The notes under the pieces: generated by a model
What the model was told of the DNA's origin: nothing
The model's input: the letters and a program-made list of their open reading frames with translations, nothing else
Databases searched by the model: none
Shown: positions 9,038-16,038 of the stretch, in pieces
Position numbering within the stretch: the first letter of the stretch is position 1
How the letters are laid out: the number at the start of each line of letters is the position of its first letter
Position numbers and translations under genes: made by a program
Assembly (NCBI GenBank): GCA_030612965.1
Contig: JAUWMW010000011.1
Coordinates: forward strand, 1 to 23,483
Source of the DNA: a bacterium
GTDB lineage: Bacteria; Zixibacteria; MSB-5A5; GN15; FEB-12
Length of the DNA stretch: 23,483 nt
Direction: 5' to 3'

Positions 9038-9067
9038 AATATATCGGCAGGATTACAGGAGTGTCAA
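9038..9067 (-). promoter_or_regulatory. Near-consensus promoter giving a predicted leaderless mRNA
   Basis: On the minus strand a perfect -35 TTGACA (9062-9067), an 18-bp spacer and a -10 TATATT (9038-9043, 5 of 6 matches) stand directly in front of the 747-residue gene. Only seven bases separate the -10 from the ATG at 9030, so transcription should begin at or one base before the start codon. No ribosome-binding site is present, which fits. A small inverted repeat (TCATC, 3-bp spacer, GATGA; 9079-9091) lies just upstream of the -35. Confidence 0.65.
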
Positions 9068-9118
9068 ATATGAAATAATCATCAAAGATGACCGACACCG
9101 CTCAGGGTGACGTGTTTC

Positions 9119-9161
9119 CGTGCCCGGCAGATGTCCACATCTGCCGATCGGTCAAGGCACG
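9119..9161. repeat. Nested palindrome, REP-like or regulatory stem-loop
   Basis: Two 10-bp arms, CGGCAGATGT (9125-9134) and ACATCTGCCG (9137-9146), are perfect reverse complements around a 2-bp centre. Outside them CGTGCC (9119-9124) pairs with GGCACG (9156-9161) across a 9-nt bulge. There is no T-run on either side, so it is not a standard terminator. It sits between the etfB terminator and the next promoter. It could be a dispersed REP-type element, a protein-binding site or an RNA stem; copies elsewhere in the genome would be needed to decide. Confidence 0.6.
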
Positions 9162-9234
9162 TCGTGCACTGAAATAAACAACCAGTCCAGTAGGCTGCCC
9201 CCTGGTTTTTCCTTGATAACGCCGGAATAACCAG

Positions 9235-9257
9235 AAAAAAAGCCGCCCGAAGGCGGC
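9235..9257 (-). terminator. Rho-independent terminator of etfB
   Basis: Read on the minus strand the site is GCCGCC, a TTCG tetraloop, GGCGGC, then seven T residues. The stem is a perfect 6 bp of G-C pairs (9242-9247 with 9252-9257). It begins 7 bases after the etfB stop codon, so it should end the etfB transcript cleanly. Confidence 0.92.
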
Positions 9258-9264
9258 CTTTTGA

Positions 9265-10050
9265 TCAGATCACTTGTTTTTCTCGGAGTTTATCGAAGAG
9301 CTTGCCCGCTATTTCCTCGGGTGTCTCGCCTTCAATCATCTCACCGGATGGGCGCGGAGGGGGGGGCGATACTTTGACCGTCTTAGTCAGCGAGGCTGCT
9401 CCAACAGAGGCGCCGTCGATGTCCAGATCGGCGGCTGTCCAGGTAGTGATAGTCTTTTTCTTGGCCCCCATCTTCCCTTTCAGAGAGGGTAATCTGGGTT
9501 CGTTGATTTCTTTCACCACCGAGACCACCGCCGGCAGGTTCAGTTCCACCAGGTCGTAACCTTCCTCGGTAGTGCGCTGCACAGTGGCCTGACCGTTTTC
9601 GAGCGCTTCAAACTTGCGCACGAACATGGCCTGCGGCAGATCGAGCTTCGCAGCCACAACAGTAGGTACCTGGGCGGCGTCGGAGTCAATTGCCTGCTTG
9701 CCGGCCAGGATCAGGTCGTACTCACCCAACTTTTTGAGACCGGCCGCGAGGATACATCCGACCGCCTGCGGATCGGAACCGACAAAGGCGTCATCGGAAA
9801 GCAAATAGGCATCATCGACACCGAGCGCCAGACAGGCGCGTAATGCCGATTCCACCCGCTCGGTTCCGACCGACATGACACTAACTTTGCCGTTACTCTT
9901 CTCCTTGATGCGCAGGGCTTCCTCCACGGCGTACTCGTCCATCGGATTCACCGTACCCGGCCCCTGCGGCAGGATCACCTCGTTCGCGGCTTCATCGACT
10001 TTTATCAGTGCTATCTCCGGCACCTGTTTCACTAAGACTACTATGTTCAT
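9265..10050 (-). CDS. etfB: Electron transfer flavoprotein, beta subunit
   Basis: EtfB pairs with EtfA to bind FAD and AMP and shuttles electrons from acyl-CoA and other dehydrogenases to the quinone pool or, in some anaerobes, takes part in electron bifurcation. The 261 residues begin MNIVVLVKQVPE and contain the family segments NPMDEYAVEEALRIKE and AGKQAIDSDAAQVP near the nucleotide site, then LPSLKGKMGAKKK. The ATG at 10050 is chosen because AGGAG lies five bases upstream; the frame is open to a TTG at 10125, but that stretch covers the predicted promoter. No etfA adjoins it: the gene is closed by its own terminator and the next gene is unrelated. The partner must be encoded elsewhere if this subunit is functional. 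Confidence 0.94.
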   Translation of the reverse strand: MNIVVLVKQVPEIALIKVDEAANEVILPQGPGTVNPMDEYAVEEALRIKEKSNGKVSVMSVGTERVESALRACLALGVDDAYLLSDDAFVGSDPQAVGCILAAGLKKLGEYDLILAGKQAIDSDAAQVPTVVAAKLDLPQAMFVRKFEALENGQATVQRTTEEGYDLVELNLPAVVSVVKEINEPRLPSLKGKMGAKKKTITTWTAADLDIDGASVGAASLTKTVKVSPPPPRPSGEMIEGETPEEIAGKLFDKLREKQVI

Positions 10051-10096
10051 TTGGACTCCTAAATGTTCAAGCAAGACCGTCTTTTGTCGTCGGGCG

Positions 10097-10125
10097 AATA
10101 TGTTACAATCAGTCTCGTTTGTCAA
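10097..10125 (-). promoter_or_regulatory. Predicted sigma-70 promoter of etfB
   Basis: On the minus strand a perfect -35 TTGACA (10120-10125), a 17-bp spacer and a -10 CATATT (10097-10102, 4 of 6) precede etfB. The predicted start near 10090 gives a leader of about 40 nt containing AGGAG. Together with the terminator at 9235-9257 it makes etfB a single-gene transcript. Confidence 0.6.
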
Positions 10126-10154
10126 GCGTTAGCCGGGAGGGTCTTTGCACAACA

Positions 10155-10181
10155 AGAAAAACCCGCCTTCAGGCGGGCTTT
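10155..10181 (-). terminator. Rho-independent terminator of the H1-like gene
   Basis: On the minus strand: CCCGCC, loop TGAA, GGCGGG, followed by TTTTT (stem 10162-10167 with 10172-10177). It lies about 50 bases after the stop of the basic protein gene. The opposite strand also has a short T-run after the stem, so it may work in both directions. Confidence 0.88.
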
Positions 10182-10229
10182 TCAACCATAGGTACTAATG
10201 CAAAGAAGTGAGATCTACAGACGATCTCT

Positions 10230-10655
10230 TTAGCGTCTTTTGCGAGCCGGTTTCCTCTTGGCGGCGGTCTTCTTTTTTGCCACGGTCTTACGAGCGGGCT
10301 TGCGAGCAACAGCCTTCTTCGGTTTGGCCCGGCGGGTAACTTTTCGCTTGGGAGCAGCCTTACGAGTGACTTTCCGCTTCGGTGCGGCCTTGCGGGCAGA
10401 CTTGGGCTTGCTAATACCCAGGACGCGAATCTTCGCCTTGACTGACGATACCGTCCTTCTCAGTTTCTTGGCGACGGCGGTCGCCGTCTCCGTCTTGTAA
10501 GCCTTCTTGAGCATGCTGAGTTCAGCCGCACTCCACGGCTTCACTCCGGGACGACCCGCCTTTTTCCTGACGGTTTTGCGCTTGGCGGCCACTTTGCGAG
10601 TGGTTTTTCTGGGGGCCGCTTTACGAGTTGGTTTCTTTCTGGTTGCTTTGCGCAT
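10230..10655 (-). CDS. Histone-H1-like basic protein with central SANT/Myb-like DNA-binding domain
   Basis: The protein has 141 residues, and Lys, Arg and Ala make up most of them. Residues 1-37 and 85-141 are low-complexity tails of the eukaryotic H1 C-terminal type (KRK, TRK, AAPK units). The decapeptide KAAPKRKVTR occurs twice in tandem at 89-98 and 99-108. Residues about 38-84 form a compact region with Trp41, a helix AAELSMLKKAY, then TAVAKKLRRTVSSVKAKIRVLG. That spacing of an aromatic residue and three helices resembles SANT/Myb or GcrA-type helix-turn-helix domains. It probably binds and compacts DNA in the nucleoid, which is inferred from composition. The ATG at 10655 has AGGAG nine bases upstream. 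It is transcribed alone, with a terminator behind and a 370-bp AT-richer gap in front. Confidence 0.85.
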   Translation of the reverse strand: MRKATRKKPTRKAAPRKTTRKVAAKRKTVRKKAGRPGVKPWSAAELSMLKKAYKTETATAVAKKLRRTVSSVKAKIRVLGISKPKSARKAAPKRKVTRKAAPKRKVTRRAKPKKAVARKPARKTVAKKKTAAKRKPARKRR

Positions 10656-10760
10656 TGGCCAACGCTCCTGACAAAAGGTTCACGATTCAGTTCTCGTCCG
10701 ATAGACATTCCAAGCGTGACTGCTGTGAGGACCCATCAGACACATTCACTTTGCTCAAAT

Positions 10761-10840
10761 CGCACCCATGAACGAGAATTTGATAAACAAGTCAATATAA
10801 AAAAGATGCAACAATGTTCTTTTCGTGGTTTATGGGTGCG
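10761..10840. repeat. 9-bp inverted repeat flanking an AT-rich promoter-like core
   Basis: CGCACCCAT (10761-10769) and ATGGGTGCG (10832-10840) are exact reverse complements separated by 62 bp of AT-rich DNA, upstream of the H1-like gene. The separation, near six helical turns, would suit two operator half-sites bound by one regulator with a loop. This role is inference; the pairing itself is in the sequence. Confidence 0.5.
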
Positions 10841-10993
10841 CCTTGTCTAAAGATGCATCCACACACGCATAGACAAACGTTGCAGCCTACGGTCTCACCG
10901 GACGGTCCGCGAACGGGAGTCCTGTCCGACGATTGATGGTATCCTTCAGGATCTATCGCGTGTGAAAGACGGGAGTTTCAAATTGTTGGTGAT

Positions 10994-11017
10994 CCACACG
11001 GATACTTGCCGGTGTGG
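10994..11017 (-). other. Stem-loop just after the rnc stop codon
   Basis: On the minus strand CCACACCGG and CCGTGTGG pair over 8 bp with one bulged C and a 7-nt loop, starting 10 bases after the rnc stop. No T-run follows, so it is not a typical intrinsic terminator. It could protect the 3' end or be an RNase III site. CACACG at 10959-10964 on the minus strand (CGTGTG on plus) can pair with the same downstream arm. Confidence 0.35.
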
Positions 11018-11027
11018 AGGAGGGAGT

Positions 11028-11777
11028 CTATGAGTGTGCGATCTGTTTGAGTGCCTCAGCGGCGGCGTGTTGTTCGGCTTCTTTCTTGGAGGAACCGATC
11101 CCGGAGCCTACCTCCCGGCCGGCCACGATGACAACGATGTTGAATTTCTTGCGGTGGTCGGGGCCTGCTTCAGACACTACATCGTAGCGCGGGGCGCCTT
11201 CGCCGAGCGACTGGGTAAACTCCAACAGTTCACCCTTGAAATTGCGCTGGGCCGATGAATTGGCCAGGTCACCACGACGGGAGTAGATCAGTCGCAGGAT
11301 GACATCGCGTGCAGCATCAAGACCGCCGTCGAGATATACCGCAGCAATGATCGACTCAAAGGCATCGGAGACAATTGACGAACGATTGCGCCCGCCGGCT
11401 TTTTCTTCCTCCGGTGACAGCCGTAGATATTGGTTCAAACCGATACTTCTGGCTACGTCGGTCAGTGCCGTTTCGTTGACCAACTTTGATTTTGTCTGAG
11501 TCAGTTCACCCTCGCGCAGGTCGGGATCGTCCCTGAAAAGCTGGTCGGCAATCACCAACCCGAGGACCGAGTCGCCGAGAAACTCCAGACGTTCATTGGA
11601 GGGTGAATGACCCTGATCGAATCGAGAGAACGAGCGATGGGTGAGGCTTAGTAGCAACAAGCCGTCGTCGCGGAAGTGATACCCGAGCAAGTTCTGAACG
11701 GCGCTTAGATCAAGCTCGTGTGAACCGTTCGTCACGGCGAGACCTATCAGCTTCCTAATACTATCAAACAGACCCAT
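11028..11777 (-). CDS. rnc: Ribonuclease III
   Basis: RNase III cuts double-stranded RNA, maturing 16S/23S rRNA and regulating some mRNAs. The 249 residues show the family signature NERLEFLGDSVLG (61-73) with the acidic catalytic residues Glu65 and Asp69, and the second metal-site pair Asp138 and Glu141 in SDAFESIIAAVYLDGG. A double-stranded RNA-binding domain follows at about 178-247, ending in the basic SSKKEAEQHAA helix. Length is normal (E. coli 226, many others 230-260). The ATG at 11777 is four bases after the fabF stop with no strong ribosome-binding site, which suggests translational coupling. It is the last gene of the fatty-acid cluster; an rnc gene next to acpP/fab genes is common in bacteria. 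Confidence 0.97.
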   Translation of the reverse strand: MGLFDSIRKLIGLAVTNGSHELDLSAVQNLLGYHFRDDGLLLLSLTHRSFSRFDQGHSPSNERLEFLGDSVLGLVIADQLFRDDPDLREGELTQTKSKLVNETALTDVARSIGLNQYLRLSPEEEKAGGRNRSSIVSDAFESIIAAVYLDGGLDAARDVILRLIYSRRGDLANSSAQRNFKGELLEFTQSLGEGAPRYDVVSEAGPDHRKKFNIVVIVAGREVGSGIGSSKKEAEQHAAAEALKQIAHS

Positions 11778-11781
11778 CGAT

Positions 11782-13044
11782 CTATCTGTCGCTATTCAGA
11801 CTGCCGACAACGAGAGTGACATTGTGTCCGCCGAAGCCAAACGAGTTCGACAACGCGTAATCCAGCGACACCTCCCGCTTCCCCTCCGGCACGTAGTCCA
11901 GGTCGCACTCAGGATCGGGATAGTCGAGATTAATCGTGGGATGGACAACGCCATCGTTGATCGACTTGATGGTAACAATAGCCTCAATGGCGCCGGCTGT
12001 ACCCAGCAGGTGTCCCGACATCGACTTGGTGGAGTTACATGGGATCTCGTAGGCGTGGTCGCCAAGGACATACTTGATCGCCTTGGTCTCAGTGATGTCG
12101 CCCAGGTCGGTGGCGGTTCCGTGCGTGTTGATGTAATCGATTTCGTCCGGGGTCAGATCTGCATCCTTCAGTGCTGCGGCCATGGCCCGGCGGGCGCCGT
12201 AGCCTTCGGGGTGAGGCGCCGTCATGTGATGAGCGTCGGCGGTCATACCGGAACCGAGGATTTCGCCGTGCATCCGTGCCCCACGGGCGGTGGCATGTTC
12301 GTAAGACTCGAGAATCATGATACCGGCCCCTTCACCCATGACAAAGCCATCACGTTCCTTGTCAAACGGTCGCGAGGCGCGTTCCGGCTCATCGTTGCGA
12401 GTGGACATGGCGCGCGCCTGACAGAAACCGGCCATGGAAGTAGGTGTTATTGTGGCCTCGGCGCCTCCTGCGATCATAATATCGGCCTCACCACGTTGGA
12501 TGATCTTAAAGGCGTCGGATATGGCATGAGCCGATGAAGCGCAGGCGGAAACCGTCGCGTAGTTGGGTCCCCTAAAACCGTAGCGTATCGACACCAGTCC
12601 CGCGCACATATCGATTATCATCATCGGGATGAAAAACGGCGATACTTTGCCGGGTCCACCCTTAAGCAGGCGTTCATGTTGGGTCTCAAAGGTCGAAATG
12701 CCACCGATACCTGAGCCGATCACCACGCCGCAGCGATCGTGATCGATACCCCCAAGATCAAGCCCGGAGTCTCGAATCGCCTGCTCGCTGGCGACTATGG
12801 CGTATTGCTCGGCCAGGTCCATCCGACGCAATTCCTTCTTCTCGATAATGCCGGAGGTGTCTAGGTTCTTGATCTCACCGGCGACCTTGGTGGTATAGTC
12901 GCTAACATCAAATCGTGTTACCAATCCAATGCCCGATTTACCTGCAAGCAGCGCCTGCCAGGTTTCCTCGATACTGTTACCCAGAGGGGTTACCCCCCCC
13001 ATGCCGGTAACGACCACCCTCCTAAGGTTTACGGTCTTGCTCAT
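11782..13044 (-). CDS. fabF: 3-oxoacyl-[acyl-carrier-protein] synthase II
   Basis: KAS II condenses malonyl-ACP with acyl-ACP in each elongation round and in many bacteria sets the temperature response of chain length and unsaturation. The 420 residues contain the Cys-His-His triad: Cys168 in VSACASSAH, His308 in NTHGTATDLGD and His345 in KSMSGHLLGTAG. The glycine-rich end FGFGGHN is also present. Length fits the family (about 410-420). It lies 16 bp after acpP and has almost no Shine-Dalgarno sequence, so it may rely on coupling to the highly translated acpP. A FabB reading is less likely, given the acpP-fabF gene order. Confidence 0.97.
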   Translation of the reverse strand: MSKTVNLRRVVVTGMGGVTPLGNSIEETWQALLAGKSGIGLVTRFDVSDYTTKVAGEIKNLDTSGIIEKKELRRMDLAEQYAIVASEQAIRDSGLDLGGIDHDRCGVVIGSGIGGISTFETQHERLLKGGPGKVSPFFIPMMIIDMCAGLVSIRYGFRGPNYATVSACASSAHAISDAFKIIQRGEADIMIAGGAEATITPTSMAGFCQARAMSTRNDEPERASRPFDKERDGFVMGEGAGIMILESYEHATARGARMHGEILGSGMTADAHHMTAPHPEGYGARRAMAAALKDADLTPDEIDYINTHGTATDLGDITETKAIKYVLGDHAYEIPCNSTKSMSGHLLGTAGAIEAIVTIKSINDGVVHPTINLDYPDPECDLDYVPEGKREVSLDYALSNSFGFGGHNVTLVVGSLNSDR

Positions 13045-13060
13045 AATGACGTAATGGCCG

Positions 13061-13303
13061 TCATTTCGCCTCTTCGGCGTGCTCGTTGATGTACTTGATG
13101 GCGTCGCCGACGGAAGTTATTTTCTCGGCATCCTCGTCAGGGATCTCGATGGAAAACTCCTCCTCCAAAGCCATCACAAGTTCAACGGTATCCAGGGAGT
13201 CGGCCCCCAGGTCCTCCACGAACTTGGCCCGATCGGTGACCTGGCCGGCTTCAACACCCAGTTGCTCAACGATAAGTTCCTTGACTCTGTCTTCAACTGA
13301 CAT
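13061..13303 (-). CDS. acpP: Acyl carrier protein
   Basis: ACP carries growing acyl chains on a 4'-phosphopantetheine arm during fatty-acid synthesis. The 80-residue acidic protein holds the attachment motif GADSLDTVELV, with Ser36 as the modified residue, in the standard position at the start of helix II. Length and acidity are normal for the family. AGGAG six to seven bases upstream of the ATG at 13303 is one of the better ribosome-binding sites in the cluster, as expected for an abundant protein. It sits between fabG and fabF as in E. coli. Confidence 0.98.
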   Translation of the reverse strand: MSVEDRVKELIVEQLGVEAGQVTDRAKFVEDLGADSLDTVELVMALEEEFSIEIPDEDAEKITSVGDAIKYINEHAEEAK

Positions 13304-13347
13304 TGGATACTCCTTGTATTCGCTACGTTCTTTCTTAAAAGTCGAAT

Positions 13348-14082
13348 TTACGAAATCAACATTCCGCCATCTATGGCCAGCACCTGCCCGGTGACGTAAG
13401 CCGCTTCATCAGAGGCCAGAAACAGCACCGCCCGGGCGACATCCTCCGGTGTGCCGGGACGACCCAGCACAACCTTGCTCAGAAAAAATTCCTTCGCAGC
13501 CTCAGGCAGAGCGGCCGTCATCTCCGTTTCGATATATCCCGGGGCGACGGCGTTTACTGTAACACCGCGCGAGCCGAGTTCCTTGGCTGATGTCTTCGTC
13601 AACGCAATCAACCCTGCCTTTGAGGCGGAATAATTCGCCTGCCCGGCATTACCGGTCAAACCGACCACCGAACTGATGTTTACAATGCGACCGTAACGCT
13701 GCTTCATCATAATCCGGGCAGCCGATTTGGTGACAAGAAAGGCACCTTTGAGATTGATGTCAAGTACCGTGTCCCAGTCCTTTTCATCCATTCGGATCAT
13801 GAGACCATCGCGTGTGATACCGGCATTATTGACGACAATGTCAATGCGTTTGAACTTGTCGCTAACAGTCTTGAACAACTGATCGATATCGCCGGCGCTG
13901 GTTACATCGGCGCGACAGGCGATTGCAGTGCCTCCGATTTCCGAGGCTGTTTTCTCACAGGCAGCCTGGTCGATGTCGCTGATGACCACGTTGGCGCCGG
14001 CGGCTGCGAAACTTTGGGCAATAACTCGGCCGATACCGCGGGCGGAACCGGTCACCACCGCCGTCTTGTCCTCAAAATTCAT
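13348..14082 (-). CDS. fabG: 3-oxoacyl-[acyl-carrier-protein] reductase
   Basis: FabG performs the NADPH-dependent first reduction of each elongation cycle. This 244-residue short-chain dehydrogenase has the cofactor loop TGSARGIG (11-18), NNAG (85-88), and the catalytic set Asn110, Ser138, Tyr151 and Lys155 (YSASKAG). The C-terminus YVTGQVLAIDGGM matches FabG closely. GAGGG lies about five bases upstream of the ATG at 14082. It follows fabD by 29 bp and precedes acpP by 44 bp; no separate promoter for acpP is evident in that gap. Confidence 0.97.
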   Translation of the reverse strand: MNFEDKTAVVTGSARGIGRVIAQSFAAAGANVVISDIDQAACEKTASEIGGTAIACRADVTSAGDIDQLFKTVSDKFKRIDIVVNNAGITRDGLMIRMDEKDWDTVLDINLKGAFLVTKSAARIMMKQRYGRIVNISSVVGLTGNAGQANYSASKAGLIALTKTSAKELGSRGVTVNAVAPGYIETEMTAALPEAAKEFFLSKVVLGRPGTPEDVARAVLFLASDEAAYVTGQVLAIDGGMLIS

Positions 14083-14111
14083 AGATCCCTCGTCATTCCG
14101 TTGACACAGTG

Positions 14112-15044
14112 TCAGGCCGTCACGGCCACGAACGATTCAATATCGGTCAGCTTGTCGAGTGTTAACGATTGTTCAGGACGCATGTCTCGCTTGGCCAGTT
14201 CGCTAAGAACGCGTCCGGGGCCGATCTCAATTATCCGTCCGACACCGTTGGCCAGAAGGTAGTTCATTGTCTGTGACCATCGCACCGGCGATGTTACCTG
14301 CTGCACCAACAGGTCCTTGATGTCATCAGGTGTGGCCGCAGGTTCGGCCGTAACGTTGGCGACCACCGGCGCCTTGGGCGCGACGAACGTCACTCCGGAG
14401 AGATACCCTTCCAAACCATGGCGCGCCGGTTCCATCAGAGGGGAATGAAAAGCGCCTCCGACCTCAAGGATCATGGCCCTCTTGGCCCCGGCTTCTTTGG
14501 CCAGTTCGACAGCATATTCCACCCCTGCCACGGCGCCGGAAACGGCGATCTGTACTTTGGAATTGAAATTGGCCGGCACCACAACGCCTTTGGATGAGGC
14601 CTTTCGACAAACCTCTTCAACCTGATTCTCGTCAAGACCCATCAGAGCGGCCATCGTGCCGGGCTGAGTTAGGCACGCCTGTTCCATCAGGTCGGCCCGC
14701 TTGACCACGGCGCGGATAGCGTCCTCAATCGACAATACTCCGGCGACGGCCAGGGCACCGTACTCACCCAGCGAATGACCGCAGGCGAAGTCGAATTTCG
14801 GCAAGCTATCTTTGAGTATGGTTAGCACAGCCAGCGAGTGAACCAGAATGGCCGGCTGGGTGAAGCGTGTTCGCTTGAGTTCCTCGGCCGGACCCTCGAA
14901 CGATAGGTGCGCGATATCAACACCGATTTCATCGGAAGCCAATTGGTAAAGTTCGCGCACCTGAGGTGACGCCTCATAGAGATCGCGACCCATTCCGACG
15001 TATTGCGATGCCTGCCCAGGAAAAAACAGTGCCGTTTTACTCAT
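14112..15044 (-). CDS. fabD: Malonyl-CoA:ACP transacylase
   Basis: FabD loads malonyl groups from CoA onto ACP to supply the elongation cycle. The 310 residues show FPGQASQYVGMG at the N-terminus, the nucleophile elbow GHSLGE with Ser91, Arg116 in the malonate-binding segment, and the catalytic His200 in GGAFHSPLM. Length matches the family (about 310). The ATG at 15044 is four bases past the fabH stop, and the end of fabH supplies a GGTGG ribosome-binding stretch, so translation is probably coupled. Confidence 0.97.
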   Translation of the reverse strand: MSKTALFFPGQASQYVGMGRDLYEASPQVRELYQLASDEIGVDIAHLSFEGPAEELKRTRFTQPAILVHSLAVLTILKDSLPKFDFACGHSLGEYGALAVAGVLSIEDAIRAVVKRADLMEQACLTQPGTMAALMGLDENQVEEVCRKASSKGVVVPANFNSKVQIAVSGAVAGVEYAVELAKEAGAKRAMILEVGGAFHSPLMEPARHGLEGYLSGVTFVAPKAPVVANVTAEPAATPDDIKDLLVQQVTSPVRWSQTMNYLLANGVGRIIEIGPGRVLSELAKRDMRPEQSLTLDKLTDIESFVAVTA

Positions 15045-15048
15045 TTGC

Positions 15049-16038
15049 CTACCACCTTACCAGGGCTGCGCCCCAAATAAGTCCGCCGCCGAATGCCACC
15101 ATCAGAATATGATCGTCAGGCTTGATTCTCCCGGCGCGGTTGGCTTCGTCGAGCGCCAAGGGCACCGAGGCAGAGGAGGTGTTGCCGTACTTTTCGATAT
15201 TCAAGACTACTTTGTCCATGGTGACCCCGAGTCGTTTTCTCAGGGCATCTATTATGCGCATGTTGGCTTGGTGCGGTATCACCAGCGAGATATCCGACGG
15301 TTCCAGGCCGGCCTTATCGATCACCCGGAGAGCGGCGTCACACATCTGGCGCACGGCCACCTTAAAGACCTCGGAACCGTTCATGGTGAGTTTGTCGGTG
15401 CCATCATAAGCGAACTCCGGAGTGTACGGATTCAGGGTACCGCCGGTCGGCATCCAGAGCAGCTCGCGCAGGTTGCCGGCGGATTTCATGAATGTCGAGA
15501 GGATACCACGACCGTTGGTATCGCCGGCGACTATAGCGGCGCCGGCAGCGTCTCCGAACAATACGCAAGTGTTGCGATCCTTGTAGTTGGTGATGCTCGA
15601 TAGTCTCTCCACGCCGATCACCGCCACCTTCATGTAGGTGCCGCTCTCAATGAATGCGCGAGCTATGGACAGTCCATTGATGAAGCCGGTGCAGGCAGCC
15701 AGTGCATCAAAGGCGACGGCGTTGGGGAAGCCCATCTTTTCCTGGACAACACAAGCTGTCGAGGGAAGCCGGTAATCGGGGGTCACAGTGCCGACAATAA
15801 CGGCGTCGATTTCATCGTGGGGACACTGCGCCATGTCGATCGCCTGGCGGAGCGCCGCAACGGCCATGTCCGAAGTGCTTGTGCCGTTATCGGCGATGCG
15901 TCGTTCCCGGATACCGGTGCGGCTGACGATCCATTCGTCCGAGGTGTCTACTATTTTCTCAAAATCAGCGTTGGTCATTCGCCGCGGAGGCACGAACGAC
16001 CCTGTTCCGATTATTTTGGCTCTCATCTTTTGTGCCAT
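15049..16038 (-). CDS. fabH: 3-oxoacyl-[acyl-carrier-protein] synthase III
   Basis: KAS III starts fatty-acid synthesis by condensing a short acyl-CoA (acetyl-CoA or branched) with malonyl-ACP. The protein shows the Cys-His-Asn triad: Cys116 in LAACTGFING, His in VIPHQANMRI and Asn in GNTSSASVP. Length is about 329 residues, normal for the family. Three starts are possible: TTG 16050, ATG 16038 and ATG 16026. I prefer 16038, preceded by a weak GGACGGA; 16026 would give the commonest N-terminus, MRAKIIGTG. All three fall inside the end of plsX, so the two genes overlap by about 60-85 bp. Primer choice (acetyl or branched) cannot be read from the sequence. Confidence 0.96.
   Translation of the reverse strand: MAQKMRAKIIGTGSFVPPRRMTNADFEKIVDTSDEWIVSRTGIRERRIADNGTSTSDMAVAALRQAIDMAQCPHDEIDAVIVGTVTPDYRLPSTACVVQEKMGFPNAVAFDALAACTGFINGLSIARAFIESGTYMKVAVIGVERLSSITNYKDRNTCVLFGDAAGAAIVAGDTNGRGILSTFMKSAGNLRELLWMPTGGTLNPYTPEFAYDGTDKLTMNGSEVFKVAVRQMCDAALRVIDKAGLEPSDISLVIPHQANMRIIDALRKRLGVTMDKVVLNIEKYGNTSSASVPLALDEANRAGRIKPDDHILMVAFGGGLIWGAALVRW

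Larger units (their letters stand above)
10656..11027. other. 372-bp intergenic region upstream of the H1-like gene
   Basis: No gene or known RNA motif is visible. The middle (about 10770-10830) is AT-rich and contains TATATT and TTGACT on the minus strand, but not at a standard promoter spacing. It is flanked by a perfect 9-bp inverted repeat (see separate entry). The word AAAGATGCA occurs twice (10802-10810 and 10849-10857). CGGAC and GTCCG form a small palindrome at 10899-10909. A hairpin follows the rnc stop at 10994-11017. Confidence 0.6.

Noticed and set aside
10051..10125. N-terminal extension of etfB to the TTG at 10125
   Set aside because: The stretch overlaps a TTGACA promoter, has no family similarity, and the ATG at 10050 has a strong AGGAG.
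10330..10400. Tandem DNA repeat as a CRISPR or mobile element
   Set aside because: It is the coding repeat of the H1-like tail (two decapeptide units) without spacers or flanking element genes.
10656..11027. Structured RNA such as RNase P RNA, tmRNA, SRP RNA or a riboswitch
   Set aside because: None of the conserved core motifs of these RNAs that I know appears on either strand in this gap or in 17874-18152.
13304..13347. Separate acpP promoter in the fabG-acpP gap
   Set aside because: Only weak matches to -35 and -10 elements are present; the strong ribosome-binding site alone can explain higher ACP yield.
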